A stretch of 64,000 bases of DNA from Dryobates pubescens (GCF_014839835.1 NC_071644.1:3511266-3575265), one strand, 5' to 3'. Positions 29,346-41,053 are shown, counted from the first letter of the stretch. The notes: generated by a model not told the origin, from the sequence alone. Translations and numbers: made by a program.

Positions 29346-32300
29346 TCACTGCCTGAAGGTGGACTGCAGCTCCTTGAACGCTGCCTTCCTCTGCTTCAGC
29401 TCCTCTGCCTGCTTCTTCTTCTCCTCCTGCTCTGCCTTGATCTCCTCCTCGAAGCGGCTGGCATCGTGGATGGCTTGCACCTGCGGAGGGCGGCACAGCT
29501 GACCGGGCTCTGGGACCTCCCCCCCACACCCCCCGAGCCCTGCTGCCCACCCCCAGCCCTCCAGCCCCTTGCCCCAAGCTCCTGCCAGCAGTGGGGCACC
29601 CAGAACCAGGGGGAGCCATCACTGAACCGCTGCTCACTCTGCCCTGCAGCAGCTGTGGCACCTCTCCTGCCCCGGCCCCTCTGTGGGGGCTTTAGGCTGC
29701 ACCTTGAAAGCTTGCCCCAGACCTTCAACAGCAAGAAAGCTTTGCTGAGGAGACCAAGCTGTGTGGTGCTGCAGACACGATGGAGGGCAGGGATCCACCC
29801 AGAAGGACCTTGACAGGCTGCCCAGGTGAGCCCAGGATGACCTCATGAGGTTCAACATGGCCAAGGGCAAGGTCCTGCAGCTGGGGCAGGGCAATCCCAG
29901 GCACTGCTATGGGCTGGGCAGGGACTGGCTGGAGAGCAGCCCTGAGGAAAAGGACCTAGGGGTGCTGGGGGAGGAGAAGCTCAGCAGGAGCCAGCAGTGA
30001 GCACTTGCAGCCCAGAGAGCCAAGCAGAGCCTGGGCTGCAGCAAGAGAAGTGTGGCCAGCAGGGCCAGGGAGGGGTGCCGGTGTCGGTGCCGCTGCCGTG
30101 CCGGTGTCGGTGCCGGTGCCGGTGCCGTGCCGCTGCCGTGGCCGTGCCGGTGCTTTCAGTCGCTTCCAGCCAGGCTGGGAATTCAGTGCTGGGGGTGGGG
30201 GATTTTCGACCCACCCCGAGTTGCCTCACCTTGGCCTCGAAGAAGTTCTTGGCACCCTTCACCCCCTCGGTGGAGACGTCGATCTCGGAGAGCCGGGCCA
30301 GGGCGTGCAGCCCGCTGTCCTCCTGCAGCTCCCCCGCCGCTGCCTTGCGGAAAATCAGCAGGAACTGCGAGCACAGAGCCTGCCCGTCAGCTCCTCCAGG
30401 GCACCGCAGCCCCCGCAGCTCCCTCCCACACCGTCCATCAGCCACAGTGTGGCCAGCAGCAGCAGGGAGGTCGTTCGCCCCCTGCGCTCAGCACAGCGTA
30501 GGGCACACCTCGAGTGCTGCGTCCAGCCCTGGGCTCCTCAGGTTAAGAAGGACATTGAGGTGTCCAGAGAAGGGCAACGAAGCTGGGGAGGGGTCTGGAG
30601 CACAGCCCTGGGAGGAGAGGCTGAGGGAGCTGGGGTTGCTTAGCCTGCAGAAGAGGAGGCTCAGGGGAGACCTTCTTGCTCTCTGCAACTCCCTGAAGGG
30701 AGGCTGGAGCCAGCTGGGGGTTGGTCTCTTCTCCCAGGCACCCAGCACCAGGACAAGAGGCCACAGTCTCAAGCTGTGCCAGGGGAGGTTTAGGCTGGAG
30801 GTGAGGAGAAAGTTCTTCCCAGCAAGAGGAATTGGCCATTGGGATGTGCTGCCCAGGGAGGTGGTGGAGTCCCCATCCCTGGAGGTGCTCAAGGGGGGCT
30901 TGGATGTGGCCCTTGGAGCCATGGTTTAGCTGTCAGGAGGTGCTGGGTGACAGCTTAGACTTTTTGATCTCTGAGGTCTTTTCCAGCCTTGCTGATTCTA
31001 CCATTCCCCCACCACCCAAAGCCCAGCCCTGAGCCCAGCAGCAGCCAGGGACACCTCTGGGCCGAGGCAGAGGTCCCCCAGACCCTCACCTCCCGGAAGC
31101 TGAGTTTGCTGTCCAGGTCTTCATCCACCTCCTTGATCATGTTCTTCAGGCCTAGGTGGGTCTGTGGAGCCCCCAGCTTCTCCATCATCAGCTTCAGCTC
31201 CATCAGGTCAATGAAGCCATCCTTCCCTGCATCGTACCTGCAGGATGGGGAAGTGGTCATAGAGTTCAGTAAGGAGCAGTGCAGGGTCCTGCAGCTGGGG
31301 AGGAACAACCCCAGGCACCAGGGCAGATCAGGGTCTGCCCTGCTGGAAAGCAGCTCCCTGGAGAAAGGCCTTGGAGTGCTGGTGGGCAGCAAGTGCTGCA
31401 GGGGACAGCAATGTGCCCTGGGAGCCGAGAGAGCCAATGGGGTCCTGGGGGGCAGCAAGAGAAGTGTGGCCAGCAGGGCTGGGGAGGTTCTGCTCCCCCT
31501 CTGCTCTGCCCTGCTCAGACCACAGCTGCAATCCTGTGTCCAGTCCTGGGCTCCACAGTTCCAGAGAGAGACCTTCTGGGGAGAGTCCAAGGGAGAGCCA
31601 GGAGGATGCTTAGGGGACTTGAGCATCTCCCCTGGGAGGGGAGGCTGAGAGCCCTGGGGCTGTTTAGTCCAGGGAAGAGAAGACTGAGAGGGGATCTGAT
31701 CAATAACTATCAATAGCTGAGGGTTAGGGGGGCAAGTGGAGGGGGCCAGGCTCTTTTGGGTGGTGCACAGCAGTAAGCCAAGGAACACCAGGGTCAAACC
31801 TGACCAGAGAAGCTTTCACCTCACCATAGGGAGAAGCTTCTTTGGCGTGAGGGTGCCAGAGCCCTGGAGCAGGCTGCCCAGAGAGGTTGTGCAGTCTCCT
31901 CTGGAGACTTTCAAAACCCACCTGGATGCATTCCTGTGTGGACTACCCTAACTGATCCTTGCTTTTGGCAGGGGGGGGTTGGACTGGATGATCTCTGGAG
32001 GGCCCTTCCAACCTCTAATGCACTGTGCTGGTCCTGCCCCATCCCCACGGGGCACAGAGAACACCCAGTCCCCAGCATGGGCAGCTCTGTGCATGCCCAA
32101 GGCTTGGTGCCCAGGCTGGCTGAGTGAAGAGCAAGGAGAATAGAGTAGAGTAGAATAGAGGAGAATAGAATAGAATAGAATAGAATAAACCAGGTTGGAA
32201 GAGACCTTCGAGATCATCAAGTCCAACCTATCACCCAGCACCATCTGATCAACTAACCCATGGCACCAAGCACCCCATCAAGTGTCCTTCTAAACACCTC

Positions 32301-35300
32301 CAGGGATAAGGACTCCACCACCTCCCTGGGCAGCACATTCCCATGGCCAATCTCTCTTGCTGGGAAGAATTTCTTCCTCACCTCCAGCCTAAACCTCCCC
32401 TGGCACAGCTTCAGACTGTGTCCTCTTGTTCTGGTTGCTTGGGAGAAGAGCCCAACGCCCAGCTGGCTCCAACCTCCCTGCAGGGAGTTGGAGAGAGCAA
32501 GAAGGTCTCCCCTGAGCCTCCTCTTCTGCAGGCTAAGCAACCCCAGCTCCCTCAGCCTCTCCTCCCAGGGCTGTGCTCCAGACCCCTCCCCAGCTTTCTT
32601 GCCCTTCTCTGGACACCTTCCAGCAGCTCAACCTCTTTCCTAACCTGAGGAGCCCAGAACTGGACACAGAACTCCAGGTGTGGCCTCAGCAGTGCTGAGC
32701 ACAGGGCACAAGGACTTCCCTGCTCCTGCTGGCCACACTCTTCCTGCTGCAGGCCAGGATGCCCTTGGCCTTCTTGGCCCCCTGGCCACACTGCTGGCTC
32801 ATGTTCAGCCTACCATCAACCAGCACCCCAAAGTCCCTCTCTGCCTGGCTGCTCTCAGCCACTCTGCCCCCAGCCTGTAGCACTGCCTGGGGTTGCTGTG
32901 GCCAATGTGCAGCACTCAGCACTTGGCTGTGTTCAATCTCCTGCCCTTGGCCTCTGCCCATCTGCCCAGCCTGGCAAGGTCCCTCTGCAGAGCTCTCCTG
33001 CCCTCTAACAGCTCAACTCCTGCCCCCAGCTTGGTGTTGTCTGATGATGGACTCAATTTGCAGAGCTGGGCACCAGCAAGCTCAGGCAGGTTGCCAGACC
33101 ACGAGAAGCTGCCAGGGAACCACCAACAGCTCCCTGGAGCATCACCTGGGAAGGCTTCTGCTTCCGTGCAGCACTTGGCAGGAGAAGCCTGGAGCTGCTG
33201 CCAGCCCTGCTGCTGCTCCTGGGGCCAGGAGCCTGAGCACACAGTGTCCCTGGCTGCCAGCAGGGAGAACAGGCCATGGTGCTGCTCCCTCCAGCACCCC
33301 TTGCTCAGGACCCACCTTCCCAAGCTGTGTCCAGTTCTGGGCTCCTCAGTTGAAGAAGGACATTGAGAGACTTGAAGGTGTCCAGAGAAGGGCAACAAAG
33401 CTGGGGAGGGGTCTGGAGCACAGCACTGGGAGGAGAGGCTGAGGGAGCTGGGGTTGCTTAGCCTGCAGAAGAGGAGGCTCAGGGGAGACCTTCTTGCTCT
33501 CTGCAACTCCCTGAGGGGAGGTTGGAGCCAGGAGGGGGTTGGTCTCTTCTCCCAGGCACCCAGCCCCAGAACAAGAGGCCACAGTCTCAAGCTGTGCCAG
33601 GGGAGATTTAGGCTGGAGGTGAGGAGAAAGTTCTTCACTGAGAGAGTTGTTGGCCATTGGAATGTGCTGCCCAGGGAGGTGGTGGAGTCCCCATCCCTGG
33701 AGGTGTTCAGGCAGAGCCTGGCTGAGGCACTCGGTGCCATGGTTGAGTTGATCAGATGGTGCTGGGGGAGAGCTTGGACTCGATGATCTCTGAGGTCTTT
33801 TCCAACCTGGTTCATTCTGGTCTATTCCATCCCTTCCTGGGCCCCTCCCTGCAAGCAGCCCACCCAACCTCCCACCCACCAGCCCTGGGAGGCTCTGGCT
33901 GCGGTCACTGCTGCCCACGGGGGCAGGACGAAGCCCTCGCAGCAGGTCCCTGTTGCAACAGCGGAGTCAGAGAGCAGCTGCAGGGCTGCAGCCATCGAAA
34001 CCAGGCTGGTTTGTTCCTGTGGCTGGTCCCCTCCGTGCCTGCGAGCGCCGCAGGTCCATGACTCATTTGTACCTCCTCAGCTGTGGTCTGCTCCGGTCGT
34101 GTCGCAAGCGGCACCTCCCTGCCCTCCCACGCTGCTGGGAGCCCCGAAACAGGGCTCCCCCCGCTGCTCCTGCTCCCCCCTGCCTGCTGCTGCTGCCCAC
34201 AGCCCCCCAAGAGCTGGGCTGGGGGGGCAGACCCCACACAGGGCTCCCCCACACTGCTCCTCTGCTTCCTGCTGCTGCCCACAGCCCCCCAAGAGCTGAG
34301 CCGGGGAGCAGACCCCACACAGGGCTCCCCCACACTGCTCCTCTGCCTCCTGCTGCTGCACACAGCCCCCCAAGAGCTGAGCCGGGGAGCAGACCCCACA
34401 CAGGGCTCCCCCACACTGCTCCTCTGCCTCCTGCTGCTGCACACAGCCCCCCAAGAGCTGGGCTGGGGGAGCAGACCCCACACAGGGCTCCCCCTCGCTG
34501 CTCCTCTGCCTCCTGCTGCTGCACACAGCCCCCCAAGAGCTGGGCTGGGGGAGCAGACCCCACACAGGGCTCCCCCCGCTGCTGCTGCTCCCCCCTGCCT
34601 GCCGCTGCTGCACACAGCCCCCCAAGAGCTGAGCCGGGGAGCAGACCCCACACAGGGCTCCCCCACACTGCTCCTCTGCCTCCTGCTGCTGCACACAGCC
34701 CCCCAAGAGCTGAGCTGGGGGAGCAGACCTCACACAGGGCTCCCCCTCGCTGCTCCTCTGCCTCCTGCTGCTGCACACAGCCCCCCAAGAGCTGGGCTGG
34801 GGGAGCAGACCCCACACAGGGCTCCCCCTCGCTGCTCCTCTGCCTCCTGCTGCTGCACACAGCCCCCCAAGAGCTGGGCTGGGGAGCAGACCCCACACAG
34901 GGCTCCCCCTCGCTGCTCCTCTGCCTCCCGCTGCTGCCCACAGCCCCCCAAGAGCTGAGCCGGGGAGCAGACCCCACACAGGGCTCCCCCACACTGCTCC
35001 TCTGCCTCCTGCTGCTGCCCACAGCCCCCCAAGAGCTGGGCTGGGGGAGCAGACCCCACACAGGGCTCCCCCCGCTGCTGCTGCTGCCCACAGCCCCCCA
35101 AGAGCTGAGCTGGGGGAGCAGACCCCACACAGGGCTCCCCCTCGCTGCTCCTGCTCCCCCCTGCCTCCCGCTGCTGCACACAGCCCCCCAAGAGCTGGGC
35201 TGGGGGAGCAGACCCCACACAGGGCTGGCCCCATCCTGGTCCCACTCTCCCCTGCCACCAGCACCCCCGGAGCTGCAGACCCCCCCTCACTGTCTGCCTG

Positions 35301-38240
35301 GAGCTGCCTCTGGAGCCCCCCCCCCAAGGGTCTCTCTGCCAGGGGCTCGTTTGCTGCCACGCTCCCGCTGCCTCTCTCCCTGCAGGCTGCTTCCCTGCTC
35401 CCCGACTTCCAGGCACGCAGGAATCCCTCTGCTTCTGCACGGGAGCCCCCCCAGGAGGCAAAGCCCTCTCCCATGCCCTGCTTCACCCTGCGCAGCTCAA
35501 CCCCTGCCGCCTCGGCGGCCGGGGCTCGGCCGGGGGACAGCCATCCCTGCCCTGGGGAGACGACCCCCCAACAGCTCCCAGCCCCCCAGCCTTCCCCTGA
35601 GGCTCCCAGCCCCAAATCTCACTCTGAGGCTCCCAGCCCCCCCAGCCTCCCCCTGAGGCTCCCAGCCCCCAAATCCCCCCCGAGACTACCATCCCCCCAG
35701 CCTCCCCACGAAGCTCTCAGCCCCCCAGTCTCCAAGACCACCATCTCCCCCCAGCCTTCCCCTGAGGCTCCCAGCCCCCCCAGCCTCCCCCTGAGACTGC
35801 CAGCCCCCAAATCCCCGCCTGAGACTACCATCCCCCCAGCCTCCCCCTGAGACTACCATCCCCCCAACCTCCCCACGAAGCTCTCAGCCCCCCAGTCTCC
35901 AAGACCACCATCTCCCCCCAGCCTCCCCCTGAGGCTCCCAGCCCCCAAATCCCCCCCGAGACTACCATCACCCCAGCCTCCCCCTGAGGCTCCCATGCCC
36001 CCAGCCTCCCCAGGAGGCTCCCAGCCCCCCAGCCTCCCCAGGAGGCTCCCAGCCCCCCAGCCTCGGCGCTGCTCTTTTGGCTGCGGCGAGCCTGCCGCAG
36101 GTGTCAGAGCAAACACTGCTGCTCCGCTCCTCCGGCTGCGCAGCGCCGGCCGGACGCCCACCGCCACCTCCCCCCCAGCCATCCCCCCCCGACTCCATCT
36201 GTGCTGTGACCACAGCACCCACGGCCCACCCAGCGCCACCAGCTCTGCACCCCCGCGGGACCCCAGCCACGGGGGGGGGGGGCGGGGGTGTCCCCACAGC
36301 AGCTCCAGCCACAGCTCTGCCCCAGGGACCCCAACCATGGTGGGGTCCCCCCCCCAGCTCCAGCCACAGCTCTGCCCCTAAGGATCCCAACCATGGTGTC
36401 ATCTCCCCCCCAAATCACCACCACCACAGCTCTGCCCCTGGGGACCCCAACCATGGTGTCATCCCCCCCCCCCCCCAATCACCACCACCACAGCTCTGTC
36501 CCTGGGGACCACAACCATGGTGGGGTCCCCCCTCCAGCTCCTGCCACAGCTCTGCCCCTGGGGACCACAACCATGGTGTCATCCCCCCCCAAATCACCAC
36601 CAGCCACAGCTCTGCCCCTGGGGACCCCAACCATGGTGTCACCCCCCCCCCCCTCCCCAAATCACCACCAGCCACAGCTCTGCCCCTGGGGACCCCAATT
36701 ATGGTGTCATCCCCCCCAAATCACCACTAGCTCCAGGCACAGCTCTGCCCCTGGGGACCACAACCATGGTGTCATCTCCCCCCCAAATCACCACCACTCA
36801 CAGCTCTGCCCCTGGGGACTCCAAGCATGGTGGGGTCCCCCCCCCAGCTCCAGCCACAGCTCTGCCCCTGGGGACCCCAACCACGGGGGGGGTGTGTGTG
36901 TGTCCTTCCACCACCAGCTCCCTTCTGCTGCAGCCCAGGCACCTGCTCCAGCAACCCACACACCCTGCTAGCTGCCATGCCCAGGTGCTGGGGGTGGGGA
37001 GGGGGCTGACACCGCTCTGGGAAGAGATGGGGAGCAGGGGGTGCTCCTCATACTGGCACGGATGCTGGCAGGAAGTGCCTGCACCCGGAGCCCCCCCGCC
37101 CTGTGCTTCAGGACTTGGCTGCCCCCACGCTGCCTGCACAGAGTGGGCTCTGCAGGGATGCTCCGTGGGGATGCTCCGTGGGGATGCTCCAGGCCATCCC
37201 ACTCGCCCCCCAGCTGCTCGCATGCGTCCCGGCGTGACCGTGGTTGGAGCCATCTCCATTTCTGTCCTTCCCTGGAAATTTCCAGGGCTTGCTGCTCGCT
37301 GCCAGCTTCCCCCCCCCCCCCAGCCCCTGGGGGGGCTGAGCCGGCAGAGTCAGGCTTGGCCGTGCGTGGAGGCACGCAGCGTGGCCGGGGATGCTGCTGG
37401 GGCCACGCCGCTGGTCCCTGCCAGCCTCGCTCCTGGGCACTCGGGGAGGGGAGGGGGGGATGTCCTTTGGGGTGTCCTCCAAGCACCCCCTCCCTTCCCC
37501 AGCCTTGCCCAGGGTTCCTTCTTCCAGGAAACGGGGGAGGCAGGAGGTCCCCTCTGCAAGAAGCTGAGGGGGTCTACGGGAGTCTCTCCTGCGTGGAGCT
37601 GGGGGAGAAGGTGTCCCTCTCATCCCTCCTGGAAGGTGCTGGGGGGAGGCGGGGGGAAGTCCCAAGGATTCCTCCTGCAAGAAGTTGGGGGTGTCCCAGG
37701 CATCCCTCATGCAAGGAACCGGGGTGGGGAGGAGACTTCTGCCAGGAGCTGGGGGGTCCTGGGAGTCTCTCCTGCAGGGAACGGAGGGGACCCCTCCTGC
37801 GACCAGCTGGGGGGGGTGGGGTGGGGGTGTCCTTGAGGTCCCTCTTGCAAGAAGCTGGCAGGTCCTGAAGATCTAGCAGGGTCCCGGGGGTCCCCCCCGC
37901 AAGCAGAATGCGGGGGGCCACAGAGCATCGCCCCCACCAATAGCCGGGATGCCGGCACTGCCCCGGCGGGGGCTCCGGCGCTGCCCCCTCCGCGGGGGTT
38001 CCCCATGCCCACCCCCGTGCCCCCCAGCCCCGCCGGCACTCACTGTCGGAACAGCCGCTCCATGTCGCGGAGCTGCCGCCGGGAGAACTCGCGGAACTCG
38101 GCGGCGGGGCTGAAGACTCGGCGGCTTCCTCCGGGGGACCCTTCGAAGCCGACTCTGCCCCCGCCGGGGCTGCCCGGCCCCGCTCCCGGCTCCGCCGCCC
38201 GGCCCCGCCGCCCCGCCAGCTCCTCCGCCGCCGCCGCCAT
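29346..38240 (-). CDS. EFHD2: EFHD2 (swiprosin-1), complete
   Basis: Four exons on the minus strand: 38240-38044, 31237-31090, 30364-30230, 29480-29346 (615 nt, 204 residues; human 240). Exon 1 gives a Gly/Pro/Arg-rich N-terminus ending in [20 protein letters not shown]. Exon 2 has EF-hand 1 ([12 protein letters not shown]) and the start of EF-hand 2 ([12 protein letters not shown]); exon 3 continues [14 protein letters not shown]; exon 4 is a charged coiled coil ([20 protein letters not shown]) ending QSTFRQ. EFHD2 is a cytosolic, calcium-binding, actin-binding protein. From the EF-hands on it is close to human EFHD2; the N-terminal extension is about 35 residues shorter. I chose the ATG at 38240 because it is the first in the CpG-rich exon and opens with [14 protein letters not shown]1 is the paralogue, but the [20 protein letters not shown] block and the position between CTRC and TMEM51 favour EFHD2. 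Intron 1 (6.8 kb) is almost all repeats. Confidence 0.95.
29780..30065 (+). mobile_element. CR1 LINE, sense, internal
   Basis: EFHD2 intron 3: GGTTCAACATGGCCAAGGGC to AAGAGAAGTGTGGCCAGCAG. Confidence 0.87.
30078..30160. repeat. (GGTGCC)-like GC repeat
   Basis: Short GCCGGTGTCGGTGCCGCT words repeated in EFHD2 intron 3, close to exon 3. Confidence 0.85.
30445..31005 (+). mobile_element. CR1 LINE, sense
   Basis: EFHD2 intron 2; ends TTCCAGCCTTGCTGATTCTA. Confidence 0.92.
31255..32030 (+). mobile_element. CR1 LINE, sense, diverged subfamily
   Basis: EFHD2 intron 1; ends TGGATGATCTCTGGAGGGCC. Confidence 0.88.
32133..32188. repeat. (AGAAT)n-like tract at a CR1 3' end
   Basis: GAATAGAGTAGAGTAGAATA-type pentamers run into AAACCAGGTTGGAAGAGACC. 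Confidence 0.93.
32188..33045 (-). mobile_element. CR1 LINE, antisense, long
   Basis: Follows the (AGAAT)n tract and runs to CAACTCCTGCCCCCAGCTTG. Confidence 0.93.
33046..33329. other. Unique spacer between opposed CR1 copies
   Basis: About 285 bp of EFHD2 intron 1 without a recognised repeat. Confidence 0.4.
33330..33830 (+). mobile_element. CR1 LINE, sense
   Basis: TGTGTCCAGTTCTGGGCTCC to TTTTCCAACCTGGTTCATTC. Confidence 0.93.
34140..35228. repeat. About 80-bp minisatellite in EFHD2 intron 1
   Basis: About 13 copies of a unit containing CACAGCCCCCCAAGAGCTG, GGGGAGCAGACCCCACACAG and GGCTCCCC. Open on both strands, giving false ORFs of 500 or more codons. Confidence 0.93.
35555..36065. repeat. 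Degenerate CCCAGCCTCCCCCTGAGGCT repeat
   Basis: Units of about 32-35 bp built on GAGGCTCCCAGCCCCC and CCCCCAGCCTCCCC, in EFHD2 intron 1. Confidence 0.9.
36295..36900. repeat. About 60-bp minisatellite in EFHD2 intron 1
   Basis: Around ten copies of CCACAGCTCTGCCCCTGGGG plus ACCCCAACCATGGTGTCATC and a poly-C/AAATCACCACCA spacer of varying length. Confidence 0.93.
36900..37499. other. EFHD2 intron 1, mixed GC-rich sequence
   Basis: A short GGGGATGCTCC triplication near 37160 and poly-C near 37308; no exon seen. Confidence 0.5.
37500..37870. repeat. Degenerate 45-55-bp repeat in EFHD2 intron 1
   Basis: Diverged units with TCCTGCAAGAAGCTGGGGG and GTCCC words just downstream of exon 1. Confidence 0.7.
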
Positions 38241-38470
38241 GGTGCCCGGATGGCCGCCCCCGCTCCGCCCCGCTCCGCTCCGCCCCGGGGCCGGGCTGCG
38301 GCCCCCCGACAGCCGGAGGGGGCCGGGCTGGGGTCCCCACGATGCGTCCAACCCCTCCCCGGGGGATGCCGAACACCCCCCGGGCCTGCCCGCCGCCCCG
38401 CATCAACCCCGGCGGTGGTGGTCCCATCGCATCTCCAGTGGGGTCTGCCCATGGGATGCGGGGGGATGCC
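38241..38470 (-). promoter_or_regulatory. CpG-rich promoter and 5' UTR of EFHD2
   Basis: High CpG density spans exon 1 and the next 200 bp upstream, with GC-box-like words and no TATA box, and stops abruptly at the GGAA/GGAT tract. Confidence 0.6.
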
Positions 38471-39247
38471 TGGGGATGGATGGAAGCGGGGAAGGAAGGA
38501 TGGATGGATGGAAGGAAGGAAGGATGGAAGGAAGGCAGGAAGGGAGGAAAGGAAGGATGGAAGGAAGGCAGGAAGGGGGGGAAAGGATGGAAGGAAGGCA
38601 GGAAGGGGGGGAAAGGATGGAAGGAAGGCAGGAAGGGGGGGAAAGGATGGAAGGAAGGCAGGAAGGGGGGGAAAGGATGGAAGGAAGGCAGGAAGGGGAG
38701 AAGGATGGATGGAAAGAAGGGGAGAAGGATGGATGGAAAGAAGGGGAGAAGGATGGATGGAAAGAAGGGGAGAAGGATGGATGGAAAGAAGGGGAGAAGG
38801 ATGGATGGAAAGAAGGGGAGAAGAGAAGGATGGATGGATGGAAGGAAGGAAGGGGGGGAAGGATGGATGGAAGGAAGGGGAGAAGGGGGGAAGGAAGGAT
38901 GGATGGAAGGAAGGGGAGAAGGGGGGAAGGAAGGATGGATGGAAGGAAGGGGAGAAGGGGGGAAGGAAGGATGGATGGAAGGAAGGGGAGAAGGGGGGAA
39001 GGAAGGATGGATGGAAGGAAGGGGAGAAGGATGGATGGATGGAAGGAAGGGGAGAAGGATGGATGGATGGAAGGAAGGAAGGGGGGAAGGAAGGATGGAT
39101 GGAAAGAAGGGGAGAAGGGGGGAAGGATGGATGGAAGTAAGGAAGGGGGGAAGGATGGATGGATGGATGGATAGATGGAAGGAAGGGGGGAAGGATGGAT
39201 GGATGGAAGCAAGGGGAGAGGATGGATGGATGGATGGGAGGAAGGAG
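38470..39247. repeat. GGAA/GGAT tetranucleotide-rich tract
   Basis: Nearly 780 bp of GGAAGGAAGG, GGATGGATGG and GGGGAGAAGG in higher-order blocks, starting about 230 bp upstream of the EFHD2 start codon. Confidence 0.95.
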
Positions 39248-39837
39248 GGGAAGAGCCTTCTGCAGCTGCAGGTGAATCTGCAGGTGTACCTGCAGCTCCT
39301 GCCAGCTCCAGACATGGGCTGAGGGGTGGGGCTGGGATGCTCAACACCACCCAGCCCAGTCTGCAGCCACCAGAATGGCCACAGTCAGAAACTCACAGAA
39401 CTCTTTTGCCTACCTTTAAGATCATCGAGGGTGGGGGGTGTGGATTAATAACTAATCAATAATTTCACTAATCCCCTGCCTCCCCCCTTCTTTATTTCCT
39501 AACAGCCCCACTGCACACTCTGGGGGCTCAGGGATGCCTCAGAAGATATCTGGGTCCCTGCCTTGGGCAGTTCATCCTTGTCCCCATGCCTGCAGAGCCC
39601 TGATGCCAGTGATCCTTCTGAGGTGTGTTTGGGTACAAGCCAGGGAGCTCTGGGGACAGCTTTAAGCTGGCTGTCACTGCTGTCCCACCTCAGTCACATC
39701 AGCCAAGCTTCCTGCCCCATCCCCAGCTGCCCCCAGCTCCCCCATCCCCAGCTGCCCCAGGCTCCCCCATCCCCAGCTTCATGTGCTCCCCCCTGTTAGG
39801 CAGGTGACCAGGAACCTGCACCAACAGGGAAAGCAGC
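39248..39837. other. Intergenic stretch upstream of EFHD2
   Basis: Unique apart from the short repeat at 39715; no gene seen. Confidence 0.5.
39715..39782. repeat. Short CCCCATCCCCAGCTGCCCC repeat
   Basis: Three copies of an approximately 24-bp unit. Confidence 0.8.
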
Positions 39838-39955
39838 AGAGAATGGTCAGGGTTGGAAGGGAGCTCAAGGCTCAGCCAGCTCCAGCCCTGCTGCCATGGC
39901 CAGGGACACCTCACACTGCAGCAGGTTGCTCACAGCCACCTCCAGCCTGGCTGGA
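39838..39955 (-). mobile_element. CR1 3' end, antisense
   Basis: GTCAGGGTTGGAAGGGAGCT subfamily, cut short by the next CR1. Confidence 0.88.
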
Positions 39956-39984
39956 TTTTGGCTCTGCTCGATTTTACACCACTC

Positions 39985-40221
39985 CTCAGTCTCAAGCTGT
40001 GCCAGGGGAGGTTCAGGCTGGAGGTGAGGAAGAAAGTCTTCCCAGTAAGAGAGATTGGCCATGGGAATGTGCTGCCCAAGGAGGAGGTGGAGTCCCCATC
40101 CCTGGAGGTGTTTACGCAGAGCCTGGCTGAGGCACTTGGTGCCATGGTTGAGTTGATCAGATGGTGCTGGGGGAGAGGTTGGACTGGATGATCTCAAAGG
40201 TCTTTTCCAACCTGGTTAGTC
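39985..40221 (+). mobile_element. CR1 LINE, sense
   Basis: AGTCTCAAGCTGTGCCAGGG to TTTTCCAACCTGGTTAGTCC, then (TCCTA)n. Confidence 0.92.
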
Positions 40222-40283
40222 CTGTCCTATCCTATCCTATCCTATCCTATCCTATCCTATCCTATCCTATCCTATCCTATCCT
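40222..40283. repeat. (TCCTA)n at a CR1 3' end
   Basis: About twelve pentamers follow directly after the CR1 sense end CCAACCTGGTTAGTCCTG. Confidence 0.95.
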
Positions 40284-40609
40284 GTCCTTCCCCTGCCTGT
40301 GTGGTGCTGTGTGGCTTCACACCTCCTCCACTTATGGAGACCACTCCTGGAGAGCTGCACAGACTGTGGAGGAAAGGCTGCCCCTGCAGACACTGCTGGC
40401 TGAGGGCTTGGATGTTGCTTTCTCTGCCTCAGCAGGATGCAAAGCTCTCACCCAGGTGGCAACTCAGAGGCTGCCTCACAAACTGCTACCCTGCTGAGGA
40501 GCTCCTAACAGAGGTGGTGCTGCCTGCCCATAGAGGGCCCTGCCTGATGGAAGGGGCTCAGAAGAGCATGAGCTGGGGCAAGGAGAGGACCCTCACAGCA
40601 GCATGGAAT
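40284..40609. other. Intergenic stretch, nothing recognised
   Basis: Unique sequence within the expected FHAD1 interval; no convincing exon. Confidence 0.4.
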
Positions 40610-40810
40610 CCTGCATGGTTTAGGTTGGAAGAGGCCTTTCAGGCTCATCTGCAGTGAACAGGGAGCTCCAGAGCAGGTTGCTCAGGGCCCCAGACAACCT
40701 GACTGAGTGGTTCCAGGGATGGAGCATCTACCACCTCCCTGGGCAACCTGCTCCAGTGCCTCACCATCACAGAATCACCAAGGTTGGAAGAGGCCTCAAC
40801 CTCCTCATAC
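40610..40810 (-). mobile_element. Two CR1 3' ends, antisense, nested
   Basis: GGTTTAGGTTGGAAGAGGCC and, at 40770, AATCACCAAGGTTGGAAGAG. Confidence 0.75.
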
Positions 40811-41053
40811 AAAGGATCTTCCTCCTATCCAGTGTGGAGGAAAACTTTGCAAGACCACAGCACTCAAGGCTTGGTTCCTGTAGGTGGCTGCTGCTCTGTC
40901 TTGCCTGGAGGACAGCAGCACAGAGCCAGAGGTCTGCTGGCTCCTGGCTCTGACTCCTGGCTCTGACTCCCTGCTGTTCTGCTCTCCACCAGCACAGATC
41001 TTGGGGTCTGCCACATGGACTCAGCCTCCCTTTCCAGGGACAGCCACACTCAC

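Noticed and set aside
33953-35656. A 567-codon proline/histidine-rich ORF and long ORFs on the other strand
   Set aside because: Produced by the roughly 80-bp array in EFHD2 intron 1; both strands and several frames are open, with no coding pattern.
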